22,514 bases of DNA, from assembly GCA_025963615.1 (NCBI GenBank), contig JAOQAL010000455.1, positions 1 to 22,514 of the forward strand, in the 5' to 3' direction. A program made the position numbers and the translations under genes. Below the pieces are notes generated by a model. It was not told the origin of the DNA. It was given only the letters and a program-made list of their open reading frames with translations, and did no database searches. This DNA comes from Chitinophagaceae bacterium (GTDB lineage Bacteria; Bacteroidota; Bacteroidia; Chitinophagales; Chitinophagaceae). Below, piece by piece: positions 1-6,647 of this stretch (its first letter is position 1; each line of letters starts with the position of its first letter).

Positions 1-518
1 ACTATGCCTTACTGATGAGTACCAATTCAGGCGCCTGGCGTTATTTAATTGGTGATACGATCCGCTTTACAGACAAAGAACGCTGCGAAGTAGTCATTAC
101 GGGGCGCACAAAACATTTTCTCAGTCTTGTTGGCGAGCACCTGAGCGTTGAAAATATGAACCAGGCCATAAAATTCGTCAGTGATGAATTGAATATCTGC
201 ATACCTGAATTCACGGTTGCGGGTATCCCATACAACAACTTTTTTGCACATAAATGGTATGTCGCTACCAACGATACGGTGGATGCCAATTTACTGCGCC
301 AGAAAATTGATAAAAAACTGGGCGAATTAAATGATGACTACGCAATAGAAAGAACGAGCGCATTAAAGGAAGTTTTCCTGGAAGTGTTGCCAGAAGAAAA
401 ATTCATGAAGTTTATGGAATTAAAAGGCAAACTGGGAAGCCAGCATAAATTTCCAAGGGTTTTAAAAGGAAAAATGCTGGAAGACTGGAATAAATTTTTA
501 TCAAACGGAACTATTTGA
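1..518 (+). CDS. GH3 auxin-responsive-promoter family protein, C-terminal part (5' truncated by window edge)
   Basis: The reading frame is already open at base 3 and runs to a TGA at 516-518, giving about 171 C-terminal residues. A methionine at base 15 is unlikely to be the start, because the frame is open upstream and GH3 proteins are about 500 residues long. The segment carries GH3-like C-terminal features: a YLIGDTIRF strand, then a TGRTKHFLSLVGEHLS stretch resembling the hinge of adenylate-forming enzymes, then a C-terminal subdomain ending in FPRVLKGKMLEDW. Plant GH3 enzymes conjugate amino acids to acyl acids through acyl-adenylates. The substrate of bacterial homologues is generally unknown, so I assign only the family. 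A strong intrinsic terminator follows 22 bases after the stop, so this looks like the end of its transcription unit. Confidence 0.85.
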   Translation, partial: YALLMSTNSGAWRYLIGDTIRFTDKERCEVVITGRTKHFLSLVGEHLSVENMNQAIKFVSDELNICIPEFTVAGIPYNNFFAHKWYVATNDTVDANLLRQKIDKKLGELNDDYAIERTSALKEVFLEVLPEEKFMKFMELKGKLGSQHKFPRVLKGKMLEDWNKFLSNGTI

Positions 519-540
519 TGATAAATAATTGTATTTATCA

Positions 541-572
541 AACCTCTTTCATAAAATTGAAAGAGGTTTTTT
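541..572 (+). terminator. Rho-independent terminator after the GH3 gene
   Basis: A perfect 11-bp stem (AACCTCTTTCA at 541-551 with TGAAAGAGGTT at 558-568) encloses a 6-base loop. It is followed by an unbroken T run at 567-572. This is the clearest intrinsic terminator in the window, and it separates the GH3 gene from the LysE gene. Confidence 0.9.
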
Positions 573-595
573 ACTTTTAAGTTTTACAAAAACAG

Positions 596-1243
596 ATGAT
601 TGAAGCCTTTTTAAAAGGAATTACATTAGGATTGCTGCTGAGTATTTCAGTCGGGCCGGTTTTATTTTCTGTTATCAAACAGAGTTTAAATAACGGACAC
701 AAGGGAGGAATGGCCTTTATATTGGGAGTTTCTGCCAGTGATATTGCGCTGGTGCTTATCAGTAATGTATTTACTCAATTATTCAGCAATCTGAGCAGCC
801 GACGGATAGAAATAGGTATAACCGGCAGTATTTTTTTAATTGTCATGGGCATCTATTTTTTATTTTTCAAAAAAATAAAAACAGCAGCAGAAAGACAAAC
901 GATAATGAAATTCAGGAAAAGAGATTACGCTAAAATATTTTTTTCGGGGTTTTTTATGAATACACTGAACCCGGCCGTATTTATTTTCTGGTTAACCACT
1001 TCTACTACTTTTATCAGCCATACTATTGAACAACGGCTGGTCATTTTTGTAACCTGTCTATCCCTCGTCTTTGCAGGAGACTTTGCCAAAGTCATGCTGG
1101 CTGGCAAAATTCGAAACCGGCTTACCCCGCATAATATCCATATTATAAATAAAATAAACGGCATCATCCTGATTGGCTTTGGAATTGCCTTAATCTGGGG
1201 ATTACTGATTTATGCTCAAAAGACCGGTCAGCTGCATTTTTAA
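596..1243 (+). CDS. LysE family amino-acid exporter
   Basis: This is a 215-residue integral membrane protein, the usual length for the LysE/RhtB translocator family, which exports amino acids or related metabolites across the inner membrane. The N-terminus has the family hallmark: a hydrophobic helix followed by SVGPVLFSVIKQSLNNG (about residues 17-33), then GVSASDIALVLI in the second helix. A basic cytoplasmic stretch (about 88-109) precedes FMNTLNPAVFIFW, the conserved asparagine-proline segment of the second half. About five or six membrane segments can be seen. The ATG at 596 lies just after the GH3 terminator, so it probably has its own promoter. The substrate cannot be predicted. Confidence 0.88.
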   Translation: MIEAFLKGITLGLLLSISVGPVLFSVIKQSLNNGHKGGMAFILGVSASDIALVLISNVFTQLFSNLSSRRIEIGITGSIFLIVMGIYFLFFKKIKTAAERQTIMKFRKRDYAKIFFSGFFMNTLNPAVFIFWLTTSTTFISHTIEQRLVIFVTCLSLVFAGDFAKVMLAGKIRNRLTPHNIHIINKINGIILIGFGIALIWGLLIYAQKTGQLHF

Positions 1244-1279
1244 CAAAACAGTTGGAAAAGCCTTTTTAAGTTTGACATC

Positions 1280-1810
1280 ATGAGATGGGCTCCCCTACTG
1301 CTCCTGGTTTTGGTATTATCCAGCACACATTTTTGTTTTGCGCAAAAAAGTTTCCTGTTTGTAAAAAAGAATGGCCATAAGGTAAGGACCTGGACGGAAG
1401 GAGATAATATCCGCCTGCGGCTGGTTAACGATGATCTTATAGAAGGGCGGATACTGCTGTTAAGAAATGATACTATTTATATCAATGATCTCGCTTTTAA
1501 AAGCAATTTTGTAAAACAGGTAATTTTAAAGCGCAGGGAGAAAAAACCTTTCCCGGTAACTGGCCTGCAGCTATTGTACATTACTGGCGGTGTGGGACTT
1601 GCTACTGTTGGAATGAAGGCTTCGGGGTGGGAAACGACCGGCAGAGCCCTGCTTTATTCTTCGGTAATAGGATATGGCCCTATATTGATATCAGCTATTA
1701 CCCGGAATTTGAACCTGCGGCGAAAACAATATGAGCTGGGCGGCAAATTCCAATTGCAGGTACTGGATTTTTATCTTCCTTCGCAGCCACGAAATAAAGC
1801 AGCGTTTTAA
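1280..1810 (+). CDS. Secreted or membrane-anchored hypothetical protein
   Basis: I do not recognise a named family for this 176-residue protein. Residues 1-22 form a signal peptide with a long leucine core and an FAQ cleavage site. Residues 23-95 look like a small beta-rich domain (FVKKNGHKVRTWTEGDNIRLRLVND, then short strands around GRILLLRNDTIYIND) of the kind that follows many Bacteroidota signal peptides. Around residues 97-145 two hydrophobic stretches, rich in glycine and serine, probably span the membrane. It starts 36 bases after the LysE gene and ends 26 bases before mtgA, so the three may be co-transcribed. A TAnnTTTG match (1267-1274) lies too close to the start to be a convincing promoter. 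A role in the envelope is only inference from location. Confidence 0.7.
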   Translation: MRWAPLLLLVLVLSSTHFCFAQKSFLFVKKNGHKVRTWTEGDNIRLRLVNDDLIEGRILLLRNDTIYINDLAFKSNFVKQVILKRREKKPFPVTGLQLLYITGGVGLATVGMKASGWETTGRALLYSSVIGYGPILISAITRNLNLRRKQYELGGKFQLQVLDFYLPSQPRNKAAF

Positions 1811-1836
1811 TTTATTGAATAATATTGCAGCCGGGT

Positions 1837-2541
1837 ATGAAAACAAAAGGACTTATTCCACGGCTCTGGCGAAAAATCAAACGCATTTTTCTTATACTTT
1901 TTATCGCGCAGTTTGTTTATATCATTCTTTTGAAATGGATTAATCCGCCCTTTACTATTACCCAACTCTATAGCTGGATAACAGGGCATGGGTTAAAAAG
2001 GGATTATGTCAGCCGGAAAGAAATATCGCCCAATGCGAGACTGGCCGTGATTGCATCCGAAGACCAGTTATTTCCGGACCATAATGGGTTTGATTTTAAA
2101 TCCATTGAAAAAGCGATGAAGCATAACCAGAAAAGCAAATCAATGCATGGTGCCAGTACCATCAGCCAGCAGGTAGCCAAAAATGTTTTTTTATGGCAGA
2201 GCAGAAGCTGGCTACGAAAAGGGCTGGAAACTTATTTTACGTTCATGATTGAGTTGATCTGGGGCAAGAAAAGAATTCTGCAGGTATATCTTAATGTGAG
2301 TGAAATGGGTGAAGGTGTCTTTGGCATTGAGGCGGCAGCACAGAAATATTTTAATAAACCTGCTCTTAATTTGTCCAGGCAGGAGGCCTCCCTGATTGCT
2401 GCCTGTTTACCAAACCCGGTCCGTTTTAAGGTAAAGCCAGTCTCTTCGTATGTTCTTTACCGTTCAGGTTGGATCATCCGGCAAATGAACAACCTGGATA
2501 AAGATCCGGATATCCGGGAGATCGTTTATGAGAAAAAGTGA
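1837..2541 (+). CDS. mtgA: Monofunctional biosynthetic peptidoglycan transglycosylase (GT51)
   Basis: This enzyme polymerises lipid II into glycan strands at the outer face of the inner membrane. The product is about 234 residues with one N-terminal membrane anchor (about residues 10-32) and a single GT51 domain without a transpeptidase domain, as expected for MtgA. Family motifs appear in order: ASEDQLFPDHNGFD (catalytic Glu and conserved His), GASTISQQVAKN, RKGLETYFTFMIE, and KKRILQVYLNVSEMGEGVFGIEAAA. I start at the ATG at 1837 rather than the TTG at 1825, because the basic stretch before the anchor begins there and TTG starts are rare. The TGA stop at 2539-2541 lies inside a heptamer repeat array, so the repeat provides the end of the gene. 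Confidence 0.92.
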   Translation: MKTKGLIPRLWRKIKRIFLILFIAQFVYIILLKWINPPFTITQLYSWITGHGLKRDYVSRKEISPNARLAVIASEDQLFPDHNGFDFKSIEKAMKHNQKSKSMHGASTISQQVAKNVFLWQSRSWLRKGLETYFTFMIELIWGKKRILQVYLNVSEMGEGVFGIEAAAQKYFNKPALNLSRQEASLIAACLPNPVRFKVKPVSSYVLYRSGWIIRQMNNLDKDPDIREIVYEKK

Positions 2542-2566
2542 ATGGTGAGGGGGTGAATGGTGAGTG
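2538..2566 (+). repeat. Heptamer tandem array A at the mtgA stop codon
   Basis: Units are GTGAATG, GTGAGGG, one extra G, GTGAATG and GTGAGTG. The first unit contributes the TGA stop of mtgA. It is complementary in sense to array B about 90 bases downstream (GTGAATGGTGA pairs with TCACCATTCAC), so a transcript crossing both could fold into a long-range stem. The spacer between them also holds a 7-bp hairpin (GTGTTTT/AAAACAC, 2622-2639). Confidence 0.8.
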
Positions 2567-2653
2567 ATGTATATGAATAACAATATTCTTTATCTGGTAA
2601 AAAAGATTGCAAGAAAATAAGGTGTTTTACCTAAAACACGTATTCACATTCAC

Positions 2654-2695
2654 AATTGACCCTTCACCATTCACCATTCACAATTGACCATTCAC
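2654..2695 (-). repeat. Heptamer tandem array B at the nadR stop codon
   Basis: Six consecutive 7-base units are read on the plus strand: AATTGAC, CCTTCAC, CATTCAC, CATTCAC, AATTGAC, CATTCAC. Two less regular units (TATTCAC and ATTCAC) precede them from 2641. On the minus strand the array encodes the last five residues (VNGQL) of the nadR-like gene and its TGA stop. It is an inverted relative of array A. Confidence 0.88.
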
Positions 2696-3247
2696 CGCCT
2701 CAATCGCTTTTTCCAATCTCTCTTCATAGCCACCCTGAATGTCCACCCAGGGAACAGATTGGTTAACCATAATATCCTTGTAGATATAATACAGTTTCAG
2801 TCGGTTTTCCAGATCTGGATATTCGCGTAATTCATCTTTTACCCAGGGCAAGTCAACATTGCACAAAAGATAGAGGTCGTATTTCCGTTCAACAATCTGG
2901 TCAAGTATAAAATGGTGGCAATTGTCAAAAACAAATTCACACCACTCTTTCATCACGTACATGTCCGTGTCAATAAAATGTGGTGACTGGTGAGCGGTGT
3001 GTGGTGTGTCAGAAGCCTTTACTACAGACTGCCTGCTATTGATTACCATCTTTGTATATTTCTCTTCCAGCTCAATCTGTCCCCTTGCAATCGTCAACAA
3101 GTCATCAAAACTATAGTTCGTTCCGTTTTTCAGCAGGTATTCCCGTGCATACTCAGGGCACCATAAGCTGTTGTAATGCGTTGCCAGTTGCTCACATAAA
3201 GTACTTTTGCCGGTACTTTCGGGTCCTATAATGACGATTTTTTTCAT
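2678..3247 (-). CDS. nadR: NadR-type nicotinamide riboside kinase / AAA ATPase
   Basis: The 189-residue protein is a P-loop kinase of the NadR/AAA_28 group. It would phosphorylate nicotinamide riboside to NMN in the cytoplasm, feeding NAD salvage. The Walker A motif is GPESTGKST (residues 8-16). It is followed by the family segments PEYAREYL (31-38) and IARGQIELEEKY (53-64), and by the FIDTDMYVMKEWCE segment (91-104) as the Walker B-like region. No adenylyltransferase domain is present, so this is the kinase-only form. Two oddities are visible: residues 81-90 (TPHTAHQSPH) are encoded by four heptamer repeats, and the last five residues plus stop come from array B. A matching transporter gene, pnuC, lies about 5 kb away. 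I am confident of the fold and family, less so of the exact substrate. Confidence 0.85.
   Translation of the reverse strand: MKKIVIIGPESTGKSTLCEQLATHYNSLWCPEYAREYLLKNGTNYSFDDLLTIARGQIELEEKYTKMVINSRQSVVKASDTPHTAHQSPHFIDTDMYVMKEWCEFVFDNCHHFILDQIVERKYDLYLLCNVDLPWVKDELREYPDLENRLKLYYIYKDIMVNQSVPWVDIQGGYEERLEKAIEAVNGQL
2980..3007 (-). repeat. Heptamer array C inside the nadR coding sequence
   Basis: Four 7-base units are read on the plus strand: GTGGTGA, CTGGTGA, GCGGTGT, GTGGTGT. They share the GGTG core of arrays A and B. They encode residues 81-90 of the NadR-like kinase, in a region just before the conserved FIDTDMYV segment where I would expect only a short loop. This looks like a repeat insertion tolerated in frame. 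Confidence 0.7.
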
Positions 3248-3300
3248 TGCGCAGCGGCAATATAGTTTGTACAGGTTTTATTTCTAACATTTGCACCAAA

Positions 3301-3308
3301 TAAGTTTG
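3301..3308 (+). promoter_or_regulatory. Candidate promoter -7 element for the ECF sigma gene
   Basis: TAAGTTTG matches the Bacteroidota -7 consensus TAnnTTTG exactly and lies 55 bases upstream of the sigma factor ATG. A TTTT at 3277-3280, 20 bases further upstream, could act as a weak -33 element. Confidence 0.45.
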
Positions 3309-3363
3309 GCGGGATAAAGTAATCAGGAGATAATTCCGTCTGCCTGAAAAAGAAATCCCCGTT

Positions 3364-3927
3364 ATGACGACAGAGCTGATGGCCGGGCGACAGCAAAATA
3401 TATTACAGGCAATACAAGACTATGGCAGGCAATTATTTGGTTTTATCCGCAGCCGGGTAAAGACGAATGAGGATGCAGAAGATATTCTGCAGGATGTTTG
3501 GTACCAGTTCAGTAACCAGCCGGAAAGAGAAGCTATTGAAAGTGTCAGTGGCTGGCTGTACCGTGTTGCCCGGAATAAAATAACTGACCGCTACCGCAAA
3601 AAGAAAAATGAATCGCTGGAAGATTATAGCTTTTATGGAGAGGACGGGGACGTGAGTTTTAAAGAGATTTTGCTGGCCGATAAAAACAACCCGGAAACAG
3701 AGCATCTTCGCCAGTTATTTTGGGAAGAATTGTTTACCGCGTTGGATGAGCTACCCGAAAACCAGCGCAGTGTTTTTGTAATGAATGAACTGGAAGATAT
3801 GACATTGCAGCAAATTGCCGATCTGCAGGGAGAGAAACTAAAAACAACTATTTCACGTAAACGATATGCTGTATTGCATTTGCGTAAAAGGCTCGAAAAC
3901 CTTTATAATGATATTATAAACTATTAA
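3364..3927 (+). CDS. ECF-type RNA polymerase sigma factor (sigma-70 family)
   Basis: This 187-residue protein has the two-domain ECF layout. Region 2 (about residues 15-80) includes FIRSRVKTNEDAEDILQDVW and VSGWLYRVARNKITDRYRK, the core-binding and -10 recognition helices. Region 4 (about 125-180) includes LDELPENQRSVFVMNELEDMT and a helix-turn-helix around LQQIADLQGEKLKTTISRKRYAVLHLRKRL. A charged linker joins them. The gene is followed after 10 bases by a small membrane protein gene, an arrangement often seen when the partner senses or restrains the sigma factor. That partnership is inference, as the membrane protein shows no recognisable anti-sigma domain. The stimulus cannot be read from the sequence. 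Confidence 0.9.
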   Translation: MTTELMAGRQQNILQAIQDYGRQLFGFIRSRVKTNEDAEDILQDVWYQFSNQPEREAIESVSGWLYRVARNKITDRYRKKKNESLEDYSFYGEDGDVSFKEILLADKNNPETEHLRQLFWEELFTALDELPENQRSVFVMNELEDMTLQQIADLQGEKLKTTISRKRYAVLHLRKRLENLYNDIINY

Positions 3928-3937
3928 ACTCAGAAAC

Positions 3938-4285
3938 ATGTATTACGGGGGCAAAAAGAAAAAGTTTTTCCTGTTTTTTCCGCTCATAGCGATTGCAGGA
4001 ATACTGTTATTCGGATGGGTTGTAATGTTGCTGTGGAATGCCATATTACCTTCCGCTCTGCACGCGGGTGAAATCAGTTATGGGCAGGCAATCGGCTTGC
4101 TCTTATTAAGCCGCATCCTGGTAGGTGGTTTTGGGGGTAGACGGTGGGGCGGTGGTCCAGGCTTTAAAGGCGGTATGTGGAGGGAGAAATGGATGAGTAT
4201 GAGTGATGAAGAAAAAACTAAATTCCGTGAAGAATGGCGCATGCGCTGTGGCCGGCCGAAAGATCAGGATGCAAAATCAAGCTGA
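3938..4285 (+). CDS. Small membrane protein with C-terminal DEEK..FR motif, sigma-factor partner
   Basis: The 115-residue protein has a basic N-terminus (GGKKKKFF), two hydrophobic segments (about residues 10-34 and 48-64) and a glycine- and arginine-rich stretch (GGFGGRRWGGGPGFKGG). A charged helix with EKWMSMSDEEKTKFREEW follows. I know no named family for it. It begins 10 bases after the sigma factor stop and is surely co-transcribed with it. The same layout recurs in the small protein at 7241-7498: hydrophobic part, then G-R-x-W-x-x-G, then W-x-x-M-[SN]-D-x-EK-x-x-FR. That suggests a paralogous family tied to stress genes. It could be a regulator of the sigma factor or an effector in its regulon, and the sequence does not decide which. 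Confidence 0.72.
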   Translation: MYYGGKKKKFFLFFPLIAIAGILLFGWVVMLLWNAILPSALHAGEISYGQAIGLLLLSRILVGGFGGRRWGGGPGFKGGMWREKWMSMSDEEKTKFREEWRMRCGRPKDQDAKSS

Positions 4286-4318
4286 GAGTTCAAAGGAGAA
4301 AAAGAAAAAAGAAGGATA

Positions 4319-4441
4319 ATGTCAACAGGGAGATCAAAAAAAGAGAGAAGGCCAAAAGATTATGAGCACGGCTTGCGGGTGGCGGGAAAAAGGTGCGAAG
4401 TTGACAATTATGGGATCAGGCTTCTCTACCTACAATTATAG
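4319..4441 (+). CDS. Possible 40-residue basic small protein
   Basis: An ATG preceded closely by a purine-rich GAAGGA opens a 40-codon frame ending in TAG. The product begins MSTGRSKKERRPKDYEHGLR and is strongly basic at the N-terminus. It lies 33 bases downstream of the sigma/membrane-protein pair and on the same strand, so it could be translated from the same message. Its short length and lack of recognisable similarity make chance a serious alternative. Confidence 0.2.
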   Translation: MSTGRSKKERRPKDYEHGLRVAGKRCEVDNYGIRLLYLQL

Positions 4442-4461
4442 GTTAATTACTAATAAGGAAA

Positions 4462-4493
4462 AGAGGCTGTCTCTCATGTTTGAGGCAGCCTCT
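4462..4493 (-). terminator. Terminator for the toroid/ankyrin operon
   Basis: A 12-bp stem with one wobble pair (AGAGGCTGTCTC at 4462-4473 with GAGGCAGCCTCT at 4482-4493) encloses an 8-base loop. Read on the minus strand it is followed by TTTTCCTT, so it serves the operon ending at 4551. The stem sequence GAGGCTGTCTC is the same as the ends of the inverted-repeat element at 12279-12419. Confidence 0.7.
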
Positions 4494-4550
4494 GATTAAA
4501 AACTAAACATCGTCACTTTATTTATTGCCTTCCTGATGAAGACAGCCACT

Positions 4551-5591
4551 TTAAGGTTTTGTCTTATCAGGCAACGCACTCAGCAAAGCCATCGTAGCCC
4601 AGTTTGAAGCTGCCGCCGAAATAAATTGATTTTCGTCATAAGGAGGAAACTGACTATTGACAAACGGCTGAATGGCATAGGCCCTGGTCGCTACCATCCA
4701 GGCACCTTCCTGATCCTGTGTTTTTAATAAAAAGTCCAACCCTCGCTGGTACACTTCATCTTTTGGTTTTGCCATCCGGCTTTCGTATAAAGCATATAAT
4801 GACTGCCCGGTTGCATAAGCATCGCTTTTCATGGTCGGTAATTGAGACCATCCGCCATCTGCATTCTGCATGGATTTAATCCGGGAAGCAACTTTCATTC
4901 TCATATCCTTACTGCTGCCACACCACTGCATGCCCAGCAACTGAAATACAAGCTCCTGCTGCTGATCAGGATGTGCTTTTTCAAGCCATTGCTTTGACCT
5001 GGCCACCATTTCATTTACGAGCTTTTTCTTGGCAGGAGATGCATATAGCTGGATAGCGCGGATATCCAATGCCGTTAAATGCACTTCACCGGTTTCTAAT
5101 GGTGGCCGGCCTGATTCGGTGAGGAAACTACCATCAGGCTTCGCCTGGCTTATGATGTAGTCAACAGAAATATCGGTAGAGAAATCAGCGGGATATTTTT
5201 CTGCATTCAGTCCCAATAGCATATAAGGTGGAATAAAATTAACAGCGACAAGCTGATTGATGAGATTTGGATTGCAGATACCCATAACGGTTCCTGCTAT
5301 GGTATTTACCCTGTCTGTCGTTAATGAATCGACCAGCGAAATGCCTTTTTGTACAGCGATGCCCGCTGCCATGGAAGTTAGTGTATTGTGATGGCAGGAA
5401 GCGCATTTGAACTTTGTATTGCTTGTAAATGTATAGCTGCTTTGCTGCAGGATTAAAAGGCTTTTGCTTACCGACCGTTTTATATCGGCCGGATCAACCG
5501 TTACAGGTTTATTCATCCACCCGGTAAGGAGACTTAATAAGAGGATACTACTGCAAAGAATAGTTATGGCCGGAAATATTTTGCTTTTCAT
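4551..5591 (-). CDS. Exported CXXCH heme-site protein with squalene-cyclase-like alpha/alpha toroid repeats
   Basis: The 346-residue protein has an N-terminal signal or anchor helix (about residues 8-24). One c-type heme site, CASCHH (C63, C66, H67), follows. The rest is a long helical domain with repeats such as IKSMQNADGGWSQLP and GLDFLLKTQDQEGAWMV, the pattern of prenyltransferase/squalene-oxidase repeats that build an alpha/alpha barrel. The conserved ending FPPYDENQFISAAASNWATMALL is also typical of this group. The DxDD-type catalytic motif of squalene-hopene cyclases is not evident, so I do not infer cyclase activity. The gene begins 21 bases after the ankyrin gene and is co-transcribed with it. 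A periplasmic redox or binding role is inference. Confidence 0.8.
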   Translation of the reverse strand: MKSKIFPAITILCSSILLLSLLTGWMNKPVTVDPADIKRSVSKSLLILQQSSYTFTSNTKFKCASCHHNTLTSMAAGIAVQKGISLVDSLTTDRVNTIAGTVMGICNPNLINQLVAVNFIPPYMLLGLNAEKYPADFSTDISVDYIISQAKPDGSFLTESGRPPLETGEVHLTALDIRAIQLYASPAKKKLVNEMVARSKQWLEKAHPDQQQELVFQLLGMQWCGSSKDMRMKVASRIKSMQNADGGWSQLPTMKSDAYATGQSLYALYESRMAKPKDEVYQRGLDFLLKTQDQEGAWMVATRAYAIQPFVNSQFPPYDENQFISAAASNWATMALLSALPDKTKP

Positions 5592-5612
5592 ACAATTACT
5601 TTTAAACAGTGG

Positions 5613-6647
5613 TTATTTATTTGCATACTTTTTTAAAATCTCTACCGATTGGGTATTGCCCTTTTGCATAGCAAAATGCAAGGCATCATTACCAGCCGGT
5701 GTTTTTACGCCTGGCTCCGCGCCATGTTTAATCAGCGCCAGGGTCATCGCCGGGTCATCGTATTCGGCTTGTTGCAGTAACATCAAAGCCGTATAGCCAT
5801 TATGGTTCCTGAGATTGGGATTTGCTCCATGCTCCAGGAGGTAATAAAAAGAATTCTTATCATTGTTTACCGCAGCATACATGAGCGGCGTAAACCCATT
5901 AAACGCCGCGAGCTGGAAGGCCTTTGAAGAAATGTTTACGTCGGCCCCATTTTCCACCAGCATCTTTACGGTGGCAATGTTGCGATAGAACAAGGCCCCA
6001 TTGATTGGATAATCTCCAAAGGCTATCGAATCATTTACGTTGAAACCCCTATGGATAAACAGGCTCAAAACGGCCGTATCCCCGGAAGCTGCCGCGTTAT
6101 AAAGCAGGTAATTATCAGGGGCACTTTTCTTTGGGTCGGCACCCTTATCAATTAAAAGTTTTAAAACCTTTGCCGTTCCCGGCATGGCCGCCACTTTTAC
6201 TAAGATGCCATAGCCTCTGATAGCATGTTGAACGTCGGCGCCATGATTCAGCAACAAGGTTGTTTTATCCCAATCCGGTACAGCAAACCAAAGAGCCGTG
6301 CTGCCATTTTGGGCTACAAAATTTACATCAGCACCGTGATCAATCAATATTTTCATTTGTTCCATTGAACCGCTGAGTGCTGCAGCCATTAACGCCGAAT
6401 AGCCATTAAGCGAATCATTGGGATTGGCTCCGTTGGTCAATTGCCGTTCCAGATCGCCCTCAGTTCCAGACCTGATAGACTGAAAAAGTTCTTTGGTCTT
6501 AGGGCTAACAACTGAAGGGGATTGTTGCGCATTAAGGTCCTGATAAAAAGTTTGTAAAACGATACCTAACAGCAATGAGGCGACTATTTTTTTAAAAAAA
6601 TTGCGGAATGAATCGGCCCGGTTAGGAGAAAGCGACAGGTTTAACAT
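5613..6647 (-). CDS. Exported ankyrin-repeat protein
   Basis: The 344-residue protein starts with an unusually long n-region, then a hydrophobic signal segment (about residues 20-36) ending near LNAQQ. From about residue 60 to the end it consists of ankyrin repeats of about 33 residues. Clear examples are GYSALMAAALSGSMEQMKILIDHGADVNF, cut here to its landmarks ALMAAALSG and ILIDHGADVN, and later TPLMYAAVNN, YLLEHGANPN, TALMLLQQA and ALHFAMQKGN. Ankyrin stacks bind other proteins. With the signal peptide this one probably works in the periplasm, perhaps with the CXXCH/toroid protein encoded 21 bases downstream. The signal-peptide codons include a T7A8 run (coding strand, 6586-6600) that could be prone to slippage. 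Confidence 0.85.
   Translation of the reverse strand: MLNLSLSPNRADSFRNFFKKIVASLLLGIVLQTFYQDLNAQQSPSVVSPKTKELFQSIRSGTEGDLERQLTNGANPNDSLNGYSALMAAALSGSMEQMKILIDHGADVNFVAQNGSTALWFAVPDWDKTTLLLNHGADVQHAIRGYGILVKVAAMPGTAKVLKLLIDKGADPKKSAPDNYLLYNAAASGDTAVLSLFIHRGFNVNDSIAFGDYPINGALFYRNIATVKMLVENGADVNISSKAFQLAAFNGFTPLMYAAVNNDKNSFYYLLEHGANPNLRNHNGYTALMLLQQAEYDDPAMTLALIKHGAEPGVKTPAGNDALHFAMQKGNTQSVEILKKYANK

Noticed and set aside
1267..1274. TAAGTTTG as promoter for the 1280 gene
   Set aside because: It lies only 5 bases from the ATG, which would need a leaderless transcript, and no -33 element is evident.
1825..1836. TTG start for mtgA four codons before the ATG
   Set aside because: The ATG at 1837 begins the basic stretch before the membrane anchor; the extra residues MQPG add nothing and TTG is rare.
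2654..2695. Short regular repeats as a possible CRISPR
   Set aside because: Units are 7 bases with no spacers, and no cas gene is present.
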